Assembly (NCBI GenBank): GCA_047612385.1
Contig: JBLGAR010000106.1
Span: 1 to 15,922, forward strand
Source: JBALVT01 sp047612385
Lineage (GTDB): Bacteria; Pseudomonadota; Gammaproteobacteria; Pseudomonadales; Halieaceae
Direction: 5' to 3'
Length of the DNA: 15,922 nt
Of this stretch, positions 7,327 through 15,170 are shown one piece after another. Numbering within the stretch: the stretch's first letter is position 1; each line of letters starts with the position of its first letter. A model generated the notes under the pieces. It ran no database searches, had not been told where the DNA came from, and saw only the letters and a program-made list of their open reading frames with translations. The translations under genes were made by a program, and so were the position numbers.

Positions 7327-7692
7327 ATGGCAATCATTCGCTGGCTACTCGGCTCGCTGATCCTTTTCTTCAACTGGATATTTACACCTAGGGGAGTAAA
7401 GCGGGAGGCTGATGCACAAGCCGTTATTGATAAGCAGACATCGAGCTTGATCTTGTACCAGTACAAAGCCTGTCCTTTTTGCGTAAAGGTCAGAAGGGCC
7501 ATGAAGCGCCAGAGTCTGACTATCGAGACTCGAGATGTAAAAAGGTCCGAGTCGGCCAAAGAAGAGTTGCTGGCGGGCGGCCGTGATTTGAAGGTGCCGT
7601 GTTTGCGGGTTGAGGATGGTCAGGGCGAGGTGAGCTGGGTGTATGAATCTGGGGAAATTATCGACTATCTGGAGGGAAGGTTTACTGCATAG
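7327..7692 (+). CDS. Membrane-anchored glutaredoxin
   Basis: This 121-aa protein has one N-terminal hydrophobic segment (residues 3-19, IIRWLLGSLILFFNWIF) followed by a basic stretch (RGVKR), then a glutaredoxin domain (about 41-119). The active-site motif is CPFC (49-52), the cis-proline region is KVPCLRV (P91), and ESGEIIDYLEGRF closes the fold. It should reduce disulfides or glutathione mixed disulfides. The positive-inside pattern places the domain in the cytoplasm at the membrane. I choose ATG 7327 rather than the upstream GTG or ATG because the conserved anchor begins there; the Shine-Dalgarno is weak (CAGG near 7317). It is the first intact gene to the right of the tRNA remnant and lies about 240 bp before the PPIase gene, so it is probably transcribed separately. 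Confidence 0.85.
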   Translation: MAIIRWLLGSLILFFNWIFTPRGVKREADAQAVIDKQTSSLILYQYKACPFCVKVRRAMKRQSLTIETRDVKRSESAKEELLAGGRDLKVPCLRVEDGQGEVSWVYESGEIIDYLEGRFTA

Positions 7693-7933
7693 GAACTAGC
7701 AGTTACAGCCGCTTAACTTGCTGATACTCTGCAAACGCCTAAGTCAATACAGTATGCTTTCGACAGGCAACACAGATATTCGCTGCTCGCTCTCATTCAA
7801 ACATTAGCTCACCTTAAATTCAGATGCCATATGCGCATTTAGGTTTCTGGATTCAAGTAAACTGCAATAGAATAGCTGCGGATTAAGCTCGCAGCGCAAA
7901 TACGATTTCACCCCAATTTAGGAAAACAATTTG

Positions 7934-8575
7934 ATGCGAATATTAGCAGTCATAGGGTTACTTGGACTATTGATCGGTTGTGGCGATAGCCAACAGCCTG
8001 TGGAATCCGAGCTAGTATCGGAAGAATCTGTCAACAGCATGGTCGACAAGACACACGTTAATTGGAAATCGGATGTAACCGAGCCCGAGATGATGCCGTT
8101 CGAACCCAGCAAAACTTATGTTTGGGAACTGGAGACCAATCTGGGCACTATGACGTTTAGCTTGTTCCATAATGAGTCGCCAAAGCATGTAAATAGCACG
8201 GTTTATCTTACCGAACTAGGATTCTACGATGACCTCATTTTTCATCGAGTGATTCCCGGCTTTATGGCCCAGGGAGGAGACCCCACTGGCACTGGCCGTG
8301 GTGGCCCCGCCTATAAATATGATGGCGAGTTTGCGCCTGGCCTGTCTCACACAAAGCCCGGTTTGTTGAGCATGGCAAACGCTGGTCCCGGAACAGACGG
8401 CAGTCAGTTTTTTATTACTTTCGTGCCCACACCATTTCTTGACGGTAAGCACACAATTTTTGGCGAGCTGATATCAGGTGCGGAAGTACTTAGTGCCCTT
8501 GAAGCCCGCGGTAGCCGTGGCGGCAAAACCTCCGAGATGCTGAAAATTATTCAGGCAAAAATTCTGGTTGAGTAA
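7934..8575 (+). CDS. Cyclophilin-type peptidyl-prolyl isomerase lipoprotein
   Basis: This 213-aa protein has a lipoprotein signal: MRILAVIGLLGLLIGC with the lipobox cysteine at residue 16, followed by GDS. Asp at +3 rather than +2 suggests outer-membrane sorting by the usual Lol rule. After a polar linker (about 17-60) the cyclophilin domain carries FHRVIPGFMAQGGDP (catalytic Arg at 105), GSQFFITF (157-163) and FLDGKHTIFGEL (168-179). It should catalyse proline isomerisation on envelope proteins in the periplasm. A TTG lies 3 bp upstream, but ATG 7934 with AGGA (7920-7923) is the better start. The domain is complete and the frame intact. Confidence 0.9.
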   Translation: MRILAVIGLLGLLIGCGDSQQPVESELVSEESVNSMVDKTHVNWKSDVTEPEMMPFEPSKTYVWELETNLGTMTFSLFHNESPKHVNSTVYLTELGFYDDLIFHRVIPGFMAQGGDPTGTGRGGPAYKYDGEFAPGLSHTKPGLLSMANAGPGTDGSQFFITFVPTPFLDGKHTIFGELISGAEVLSALEARGSRGGKTSEMLKIIQAKILVE

Positions 8576-8733
8576 AACGGGCTTTATCCCTAACATCCTC
8601 TAGCGTTTCTTCCGCGGCTTTTTCGAACCAGCCTAACGCCGCTGCCGATTTTTCACCTGCTATCGATAACCAGCGATGATCGAGTGATATCATCAAACTC
8701 TCGATGTACCTTTCAACATTCAAGGAGTATCAC

Positions 8734-9252
8734 ATGAAAATTTTCGTCCTTCTTTTTTTATGGCCTCTGGTTGTCATCAACGCCCATGCGGGTGATCTCA
8801 AAGTAGGGGACCCTGCACCAGATTTCACATTACATGCCTCGGATGGCAAGACCTACGCTCTAGCGGACTATAAGGGAAAACAAGCCGTGGTGATCGCATG
8901 GTTTCCAAGGGCTTACACGAGCGGCTGCACTATAGAGTGCAAATCACTAGCTGAAAATGGGCACTTGATCCGAAAGTACGACGTCACTTACTTCATGGCC
9001 AGCGTAGATCCGCTGGAAGACAGTGTGGGATTTGCACAGGAGACGAAGGCTGACTTTCCGCTTTTGAGTGATCCCTCCAAGAACGTCGCTAAGGACTATG
9101 GTGTATTACACACACTGGGGCATGCCAAGCGCCACACTATCTATATTAGCGATACTGGCACCGTGGTGAAAATCGATACTTCAGTAACCCCAAAAACCTC
9201 GGCCGAGGATATGGCATCTACTCTGGGTGAACTGGGTGTGGCGAAACGGTAG
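8734..9252 (+). CDS. Exported peroxiredoxin (AhpC/TSA, Bcp-like)
   Basis: This 172-aa protein has a signal peptide ending AHA (about 17-19) before GDLKVGDPAPDFTLHASDG, the typical peroxiredoxin opening. The peroxidatic cysteine is C65 in YTSGCTIECKSL, with a second cysteine at C69. The C-x3-C spacing differs from the C-x4-C of E. coli Bcp, so resolution by C69 is only an inference. DFPLLSDPSKNVAKDYGV and HTIYISDTGTV complete the thioredoxin fold. It probably reduces peroxides in the periplasm. ATG 8734 is strongly supported by AAGGAG at 8722-8727; the upstream in-frame ATG at 8704 has no such site. The stop lies 3 bp before the Nudix gene, so the two are likely co-transcribed. Confidence 0.88.
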   Translation: MKIFVLLFLWPLVVINAHAGDLKVGDPAPDFTLHASDGKTYALADYKGKQAVVIAWFPRAYTSGCTIECKSLAENGHLIRKYDVTYFMASVDPLEDSVGFAQETKADFPLLSDPSKNVAKDYGVLHTLGHAKRHTIYISDTGTVVKIDTSVTPKTSAEDMASTLGELGVAKR

Positions 9253-9255
9253 CCA

Positions 9256-9891
9256 ATGAAAGCCCTGAATAACCACAACTTTACAAACGCCACACGAGAG
9301 CAAATTAGTTCAAATATTTGTGGCTTCAAAGATACCCGTCAGGACCAGGGGGGGTTGCGCAGGGCCGCTGTTACACTAACTGTTTTCAACCACGACGGAG
9401 AAGCTGCCGTCATCATCACTCAGCGTGCCGAGAGTTTAAGGGCCCACGGTGGTCAGTGGGCGCTGCCTGGTGGAAGGATTGATGCCGGTGAGAGCTCTGT
9501 ACAGGCTGCGCTACGAGAACTGCGCGAAGAGGTTAATCTTCCCCTGGACGAAACTCACGTATTAGGCAAGCTGGACGATTACGTAACGCGCTCTGGCTAT
9601 ATTATTACTCCGGTTGTTTTATGGAGCGATGTGACTGCCTCTGCATTAACCCCCAACGCAGGGGAAGTGGCCTCTATACACCCGTTTACCTTTTCTGAGC
9701 TATCGCGGGCCGACTCGCCTCATCTGGAAAGCATCCCCGAAAGTGAACGGCAAGTGTTGTCCATGAATTTTGGCGACATGCGTATTTATGCGCCCACCGC
9801 TGCAATGCTCTATCAATTTAGAGAGGTGGCAATCCTTGGGAAACATACCCCCGTTTTGCATTACGATCAGCCCGTATTTGCGTGGAGCTAG
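9256..9891 (+). CDS. Nudix hydrolase, CoA pyrophosphatase-like
   Basis: This 211-aa cytoplasmic protein carries a Nudix box at residues 73-95: G-x5-E (G73 to E79), seven residues, then RELREE (87-92), with VNL in place of the usual xGU. The preceding RAESLRAHGGQWALPGGRID and the SGYIITPVV segment resemble NUDT7/NudL CoA diphosphatases. It is likely a metal-dependent hydrolase of a nucleoside diphosphate-linked substrate such as CoA or its oxidised forms, though the specificity is inferred. Start ATG 9256 is 3 bp after the peroxiredoxin stop, and no strong Shine-Dalgarno is visible, which fits translational coupling. Pairing with a peroxiredoxin would suit clean-up of oxidised cofactors. An IS110 element begins about 120 bp downstream. 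Confidence 0.82.
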   Translation: MKALNNHNFTNATREQISSNICGFKDTRQDQGGLRRAAVTLTVFNHDGEAAVIITQRAESLRAHGGQWALPGGRIDAGESSVQAALRELREEVNLPLDETHVLGKLDDYVTRSGYIITPVVLWSDVTASALTPNAGEVASIHPFTFSELSRADSPHLESIPESERQVLSMNFGDMRIYAPTAAMLYQFREVAILGKHTPVLHYDQPVFAWS

Positions 9892-10042
9892 TTGCGTGTC
9901 TGAGAGTAAATCGGTAGTGGTCCCAAGCTCTGTAGCTGATGTTATTTGAAGGCCTCCTAGGCGTGGGAATCTTTAGCGCTCGTAGGTGCTCATTGGTTAA
10001 TTCTATCAATTTGCCAAGTGACTATGCTTCCTCGTCAAGTGT

Positions 10043-10992
10043 TTAGGCAAGTTTTTCGTTCCAGTGAGTGCCATTCTTCATCATGGTATTCAGGATAGTT
10101 AGCTGTTTTCGCATGCAGGCCACGAGAGCTGCCTCCTTGGGTTTTCCAGCGGCCAGCAGACGCTCATAGGTGGCTTTAATTTTGGGGTCGTATTGGATCG
10201 TCGACCACATCGATATATACAACACCGTGCGGACTTTACTACGCCCTCCTGACACCCGTCGTTTGCCCCGATAGGAGCCGCTGTCGCGATTCACTGGAGC
10301 AACACCCACCAGGGCAGCGATTTCCTTCCGGTTGAGCTTGCCAAGTTCCGATAGCTCACTCATGAGCGTATAGGCCACCGCCTTACCTACGCCTTTGGCG
10401 CTCATCAGTAGATCCCGTTGCTCTCGCCACTGCGGTATCTCGGCAACTAATTTGTCGAGCTTGTGGTCAATGCGTTCAATTTCCTTCTGAATCGACTTCA
10501 GGATACGTTGAATCGGAGGCTGTACGCTTTTTGGCATACGCGATAGCCGATTCTTCTGCATAGTGCTCATGTCCGGGCATTGTCTGCGCACGGTGATTAA
10601 GTCACTGATATCTCGCAGCTTATCTGGCTTGATGATTGTGAGTAACGGCTGCAGGGCTTCACCGAAATGGGCAATACCCTGCGCATCCAACTTATCCGTT
10701 TTCGCCAATCGGCCAGTGGACCTGCGAACTGCATGACTGGTCCTGCATTGCAAACTACAACCGTTAACCCAGTATTTTGTGCCGCGCAGACGAAGTTCAA
10801 TTCCAGGCGACCCGTAGCCTCAATCAGTACGCGAGTGGGTTGGTATTTTTGAATTCTTCTTGCGGCTTGTTTGGCTCCCTCCGGGGTGTTCTCAACCGAG
10901 AAGTAATCCCCCGTTGGCCGCACATAAATGTCGAGTTGAGACTGGCTGGTATCGATACCAACATTGATTTCTTCTTGAGTTTTATTGTTCAT
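10043..10992 (-). pseudogene. IS110-family transposase, single frameshift
   Basis: ATG 10992 opens MNNKTQEEINVGIDTSQSQLDIYVRP (first catalytic Asp), then RVLIEATGRLELN (Glu) and VVVCNAGPVMQFA. At about 10722-10726 the frame shifts by what looks like one missing base. The next frame continues STGRLAKTDKLDAQGIAHFGE, whose two Asp complete the DEDD RuvC-like site. The C-terminal transposase_20 domain follows: LLMSAKGVGKAVAYTL, ALVGVAPVNRDSGSYRGKRRVSGGR (with the conserved serine of this family) and VRTVLYISM, ending TAA at 10043. With one base restored the protein would be a normal length of about 315 residues, so the inactivation looks recent, or could be a sequencing error. A weak start context (GATCCT) precedes the ATG. 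Confidence 0.85.
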
Positions 10993-11110
10993 AGGATCAG
11001 CTTCTCTAACTTGCGATACGGGCTCGAGGCCCACATGACTATTCGAGTTATGCCTAGCGAGTTTTGCAGCGTTCCTACTTGGCACCGGTCTCTTTACAGG
11101 ACCTGTTAAC
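10993..11110 (-). ncRNA. Candidate IS110 bridge-RNA region
   Basis: IS110-group elements of the IS621 type express a guide (bridge) RNA from the non-coding end upstream of the transposase. Here that position holds about 118 bp without an ORF. One short hairpin is visible: GGGC/GCCC around 11020-11032 with loop CTCGA. I cannot show the target- and donor-binding loops, so this is a positional inference only. Confidence 0.25.
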
Positions 11111-11124
11111 TGTCGAACTACTGC

Positions 11125-11159
11125 AAAAGGCCTTCGGTGGCCGCCGAAGGTGGGCCTTT
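11125..11159 (-). terminator. Rho-independent terminator-like hairpin downstream of the LysR pseudogene
   Basis: AAAGGCC (11126-11132) pairs with GGCCTTT (11153-11159), and TTCGG (11133-11137) with CCGAA (11144-11148) around a 6-nt loop, leaving a GGTG bulge. Read on the minus strand, the stem ends in CCTTTT, fitting transcription arriving from the LysR gene 116 bp away. The plus-strand tail (ATTTACC) is poor. Confidence 0.5.
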
Positions 11160-11275
11160 ATTTACCCATTCTGAGAGAGATCTGAACAGCAGAATTGTCC
11201 CAGGAATTAACCATACAAGTTAACTTGGCGATACTATAAAGACGTTTACAAAACCTCATCAAGTCTATTCCCGGT

Positions 11276-12149
11276 TTAAACCGGTAGAAATTTCGCTTCA
11301 AACTCTGTGGAGCGCCTGTCCATCAGCAACTTTATCGCTCTTACTTTTTCCAGATAACGAATCGCTGCAGGACTAAGCGTGCGTCCGGTGAGGTATACGA
11401 AACCCGAATTCATTCTCAAGGGTACAGGCTCTGTGAGAATCAGAGTCAGACTGCCGTTGTTCAACTCTGGTTGAACTTGTATTATCGGCGTTAACGCCAC
11501 GGCACTTGACGTAAAGAGCACGCGCTTGGTCGCTGAAAATGTCGTCACTTCAACTCTCGGCTCAAACCTGCCTGTGTCTCGGCTGATCGAACCTGATGGC
11601 CCCGGATTGGTTAGAAAGCTGGTCATACTAGAGGGTACGCTGTTTGCTACCAGCGGATAAGAACTAACCTCGCTTAGGTCTACGCCGCTGCGGTTAGCGA
11701 GTGGGTGGTCCCGTCTACAAACGTAGAAAAGCGGATCGTCGATCAATAGTTCAGTATCAAACCTGGGATCATCATCGACGCTACTAATATCGGCAACGGC
11801 GATATCGACGTCGCGAGTTAACAGACTATCCGGAGTTTCACTCCAGTCCATCTCAGAAATTCGCTAGGTGAGCTCCGGGTACTGTCCTATTAGCCGAGCT
11901 AAAGCTTCCGGTACGAGAAATTCTCCTGGATATGGCCCTGTCGCTACGCGGAGTGACCCCACGTAAGCCCTAGTGCGGCACCCACTTCCCTTTCAAGCTC
12001 ACTGGACTCCACTAGCAATTGACGAGCTTTCTCCAGAAATACTAGCCCAGCCCCGGTTGGCTGAGAGAGAGTTCCACGGCTGCTTCGCGAAAGTTACGGT
12101 GGCGCGCCAATGCCTCTGCGTGTTCAATTTGCTTAAGTGTAAATCTCAT
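11276..12149 (-). pseudogene. LysR-family transcriptional regulator, degenerate
   Basis: ATG 12149 opens MRFTLKQIEHAEALARHRNFREAAVELSLSQPGL, a typical LysR helix-turn-helix. About 35 residues that normally follow are missing, and a frame change leads to FLEKARQLLVESSELEREVGAALGL. Another change gives SLRVATGPYPGEFLVPEALARLIGQYPELT, then an in-frame TAG, then RISEMDWSETPDSLLTRDVDIAVAD and the rest of the substrate-binding domain (DPLFYVCRRDHPLA, TPIIQVQPELNNGSLTLIL) to the stop at 11276. At least two frame changes, one nonsense codon and a deletion in the DNA-binding region make it non-functional. It is divergent from the sulfatase gene, the usual arrangement for a LysR regulator and its target, so it may once have controlled that gene. 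Confidence 0.85.
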
Positions 12150-12221
12150 AACAAAATGTTATTACTTCTTGATCCATAAGGCATTGGAAATATAGGTACT
12201 CATAGGCTACGATAAAGGGTT

Positions 12222-12287
12222 GCTTATAGCTTCAAAACGCTTACTCAATAAGATAGCCTCGCTTATGTTCCAGGCGGAAACGCTTAT
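12222..12287 (+). promoter_or_regulatory. Four GCTTAT-like direct repeats upstream of the sulfatase
   Basis: GCTTAT or GCTTAC occurs at 12222, 12239, 12261 and 12282 in the 252-bp gap between the divergent LysR pseudogene and the sulfatase. The last three are 21-22 bp apart, close to two helical turns. The second forms part of a small palindrome, CTTA-CTCAA-TAAG (12240-12252). This could be an operator for a regulator; binding is inference. Confidence 0.35.
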
Positions 12288-12401
12288 ATCCCCTTTTGAG
12301 CATCCTTTTTGCCGCCGAACACTAACTATTGCGTTAATGGCTTAGAGCCCGAAATCAAAAATATAGAGTTTACGGAATCTTTTTTCCTTCAGGAGAACGA
12401 C

Positions 12402-13970
12402 ATGCTACAAAAAGGTAAATTAATGATTGGGGCGCTAGCTTTGCTGATGCTAAGCGGCACCGCAATGGCAGCAAATAAGCCCAATATTCTTGTTATGTGG
12501 GGCGATGATATTGGTGTCTGGAATACCAGTGCCTATAACCGAGGCGGGATGGGTTACAAAACACCCAATATTGACTCCATTGCGGACGAAGGCGCCTTAT
12601 TTACCGATATGTATGCGCAACAGTCTTGTACGGCTGGCCGAGCGTCATTTATCTTGGGCCAACAGCCTTTCCGTACCGGTTTGTTGACTATTGGTATGCC
12701 GGGCAGTGATCAGGGTATCCCCGATTGGGCACCCACTATCGGTGACTTGTTGAAAGAACAGGGTTATGCAACAGGACAGTTTGGTAAGAACCACCTGGGT
12801 GACCAGGATAAGCACCTGCCCACCAATCACGGCTTCGATGAGTTTTTCGGCAACCTCTACCACCTGAACGCCGAAGAGGAACCAGAAACTTACTACTATC
12901 CGAAAGATCCAGAATTTCACAAGAAGTTCGGCCCGCGTGGCGTGATTCATTCTTTTGCTGATGGCAAGATTGAAGACACAGGTCCCTTGACCAAAAAGCG
13001 CATGGAAACTGTTGATTCTGAATTCGGTGGAGCTGCCAAAAAGTTTATGGCCACTGCGGTCGAAGCGGACCAACCCTTCTTTGTATGGATGAATTTCACC
13101 CGTATGCACGTGTGGACACGCTTGCAGGAAAAATACCGTGGCATTACCGGAATCGGCCTCTACCCTGACGGTATGGTAGAACTGGATGACATGGTCGGCA
13201 GTTTCCTTAATGAGCTCAAGAAACTGGGCGTAGATGACAATACTATCGTCATCTTCTCGACCGATAATGGTGCGGAGAAATTTACCTGGCCCGATGGTGG
13301 CGCAACACCCTACTACGGTGAAAAGGGCACAACCTGGGAAGGTGGGATGAGAGTGCCACAAATGGTCAAATGGCCCGGCACCATCAAGCCAAGTACCATT
13401 GTTAACGATATTATGAGCCAGGAAGACTGGATGCCCACGTTGCTGGCCGCGGCTGGCGTTCCTGATGTAAAAGAAAAGCTTGCATCAAAAAGTGGCTATC
13501 GAGCCAACGGCAAGAAATTCCGAGTGCACCTCGATGGCTATAACTTCAAACCCTATTTTGAAGGTAAGGCGGAAAAGGGACCACGAAGAGAGATTATGTA
13601 CTTTGCGGCCAGCGGGCTGCTCAACGCGATACGGGTAGACGACTGGAAAGTCGCATTTGCAACCGAAAGAGGTGCCATCAATGAGGCATTTAGAGAAACG
13701 CCGGCATGGCCAGTGATCACCAACCTGAGAGCTGACCCCTTTGAAAGCGCCTCACGCGAGTCTGGTATGTACGTGCGGTGGTACGCTGACAATATGTGGT
13801 TGATGGTTCCCGCGCAGGGATTTGTGCAGAAATTCTTTGGCACTATTCCAGGCTATCCGTTCCAGCCTGGCGGTTCTTTGAGTGCCAGCAATATCGGCTA
13901 CGGAACCATCGAAATGCAAAAAGCAAAAGGTGGCCTGAAAAAGTTGATGGATCTATCAGTGCGAAATTAG
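12402..13970 (+). CDS. Exported type I sulfatase (arylsulfatase-like)
   Basis: This 522-aa enzyme hydrolyses sulfate esters in the periplasm or outside the cell. A signal peptide (residues 1-23, cleavage after AMA) precedes ANKPNILVMWGDDIG, whose D35/D36 are metal ligands. The formylglycine motif is C76-T-A-G-R80, the C-x-A-x-R form, so maturation needs a formylglycine-generating enzyme not seen here. GKNHLGD (K129, H131), TRMH (H236), STDNG (D288/N289) and GEKGTTWEGG (K309) supply the rest of the active site. AGGAGA at 12391-12396 sets ATG 12402 as the start; the frame is open upstream but without a signal-like start. The length is typical, and the C-terminal segment (about 400-522) lacks motifs I know. 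The substrate is unknown. A terminator follows directly, so it is probably monocistronic. Confidence 0.9.
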   Translation: MLQKGKLMIGALALLMLSGTAMAANKPNILVMWGDDIGVWNTSAYNRGGMGYKTPNIDSIADEGALFTDMYAQQSCTAGRASFILGQQPFRTGLLTIGMPGSDQGIPDWAPTIGDLLKEQGYATGQFGKNHLGDQDKHLPTNHGFDEFFGNLYHLNAEEEPETYYYPKDPEFHKKFGPRGVIHSFADGKIEDTGPLTKKRMETVDSEFGGAAKKFMATAVEADQPFFVWMNFTRMHVWTRLQEKYRGITGIGLYPDGMVELDDMVGSFLNELKKLGVDDNTIVIFSTDNGAEKFTWPDGGATPYYGEKGTTWEGGMRVPQMVKWPGTIKPSTIVNDIMSQEDWMPTLLAAAGVPDVKEKLASKSGYRANGKKFRVHLDGYNFKPYFEGKAEKGPRREIMYFAASGLLNAIRVDDWKVAFATERGAINEAFRETPAWPVITNLRADPFESASRESGMYVRWYADNMWLMVPAQGFVQKFFGTIPGYPFQPGGSLSASNIGYGTIEMQKAKGGLKKLMDLSVRN

Positions 13971-13988
13971 ATTCTCAGAAAGCAGTGG

Positions 13989-14022
13989 CCCGGGTTTGAT
14001 ATTTCAACCCGGGTTATTTTTT
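13989..14022 (+). terminator. Strong rho-independent terminator after the sulfatase
   Basis: CCCGGGTT (13989-13996) and AACCCGGG (14006-14013) form a perfect 8-bp stem with a 9-nt loop, followed by TTATTTTTT (14014-14022). It starts 19 bp past the sulfatase stop. Confidence 0.92.
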
Positions 14023-14086
14023 GCCTGACTGTTGGACAAGATAGCATCCAATTTACCAAGTCACCCCATTCTTCAAGGAACAACGC

Positions 14087-15094
14087 ATGAGCATTTTAAA
14101 AACTTTCCTTACGCTATTAACTCTGGGGGGCACCTTTACATTCGGTGGCATGGCGATAGCTGATACCCCTGACCCGCTGCCAACTTGGAATGATAGTAAA
14201 TCAAAACAATCCATCATGGAGTTTGTGGCAAAAGTGACGAAGAAGGACTCTCCTGATTTCGTGCCTATCTCTAAACGCATTGCCACCTTCGACAACGATG
14301 GCACCCTATGGGCCGAGCAGCCAATGTATTTCCAGTTGTACTTCGCGGTCGACCGCATAAAGACGCTTGCTTCGCAACATCCACACTGGCAGACCGAGGA
14401 ACCATTCGCTTCTCTGCTCAAGGGTGATGTAAAAGATGTTCTAGCAGGCGGCATGAAATCAGTGGGCGAAATCATCATGGCGAGCCATGCCGGCATGACA
14501 ACTGAGGAATTCGAAAGGATCGTGGTCGAATGGGTGACGAACGCAAAACACCCATTAACCAAAAAGCCATATACGGAAATGGTGTATCAACCCATGCTGG
14601 AACTCCTCAACTATTTACGTGCAAACGACTTCAAAACCTTCATCGTCTCAGGAGGGGGTATCGAATTCATGCGCCCTTGGACTGAGAGCGTCTATGGCAT
14701 ACCGCCCGAACAGGTTGTCGGCAGCAGCATCAAGACCCAGTTTCAAATGGATGATGGAAAACCAGTGCTCATGCGGCTGGCCGAAGTTAATTTCGTAGAT
14801 GACAAAGAAGGGAAGCCCGTCGGTATCAATTCACATATCGGTCGCCGCCCAATTGTTGCATTTGGGAATTCCGATGGCGATTTACAAATGCTGCAATACA
14901 CTGCAGCAGGTGACGGCCCGCGCTTGATGCTCTTTCTTCACCATACTGATGCAGATCGAGAATGGGCCTATGACCGAAACTCTAGCATCGGCAAGCTTGA
15001 CAAGGGTCTAGATGAAGCGAGCGAGAAAGGCTGGACTGTTGTCGATATGAAGCAGGACTGGAAAGCTATTTATCCAAAGAGCGAGAGTCAATGA
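14087..15094 (+). CDS. Exported HAD-superfamily hydrolase
   Basis: This 335-aa protein has a signal peptide (about residues 1-25, ending AIA before DTPDP). HAD motif I is FDNDGTLW (D69 nucleophile, D71 acid/base), motif II is FIVSGGG (S188 region), a motif III lysine is probably in SSIKTQF, and motif IV is GNSDGD (260-265). The large insert between motifs I and II (about 80-180, largely helical) is a cap. A periplasmic phosphatase or phosphoserine-phosphatase-like activity is the simplest reading; the substrate is unknown. AAGGAA at 14075-14080 supports ATG 14087. It follows the sulfatase on the same strand but beyond a strong terminator, so it needs its own promoter. It converges with the PhyH gene 76 bp later. 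The neighbouring exported sulfatase suggests a shared role in ester scavenging, which is inference. Confidence 0.82.
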   Translation: MSILKTFLTLLTLGGTFTFGGMAIADTPDPLPTWNDSKSKQSIMEFVAKVTKKDSPDFVPISKRIATFDNDGTLWAEQPMYFQLYFAVDRIKTLASQHPHWQTEEPFASLLKGDVKDVLAGGMKSVGEIIMASHAGMTTEEFERIVVEWVTNAKHPLTKKPYTEMVYQPMLELLNYLRANDFKTFIVSGGGIEFMRPWTESVYGIPPEQVVGSSIKTQFQMDDGKPVLMRLAEVNFVDDKEGKPVGINSHIGRRPIVAFGNSDGDLQMLQYTAAGDGPRLMLFLHHTDADREWAYDRNSSIGKLDKGLDEASEKGWTVVDMKQDWKAIYPKSESQ

Positions 15095-15170
15095 CACTGC
15101 CTGTTATTTGGAAATGTATACGATGCACAACCAGCGTTACTCTCAAACCAAGCGCGCTGCCGCGCTAGCC

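Larger units (their letters stand above)
10010..11110 (-). mobile_element. IS110-family insertion sequence (ends approximate)
   Basis: One minus-strand DEDD transposase pseudogene (10043-10992) is flanked by about 118 bp of upstream non-coding DNA and a short downstream segment. IS110 elements lack terminal inverted repeats and target duplications, so the exact ends cannot be read from sequence. The limits given are estimates from where family-like non-coding sequence appears to stop. It separates the Nudix gene from the LysR pseudogene. Confidence 0.6.

Noticed and set aside
6975..7391. 138-aa plus-strand ORF
   Set aside because: It starts at the IS end, crosses the tRNA remnant and overlaps the glutaredoxin gene in another frame. 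The protein is low in structure and lacks a ribosome binding site, so it is chance.
12645..13361. 238-aa minus-strand ORF
   Set aside because: It lies wholly inside the sulfatase on the opposite strand. The sulfatase has a full set of motifs and a good start, so this is a shadow frame.
14053..14562. 169-aa minus-strand ORF
   Set aside because: It is antisense to the exported HAD gene, which has a signal peptide, motifs and a ribosome binding site.
15151..15166. Hairpin AGCGCG/CGCGCT as a terminator between HAD and PhyH genes
   Set aside because: The stem is only 6 bp and no T-run follows on either strand.
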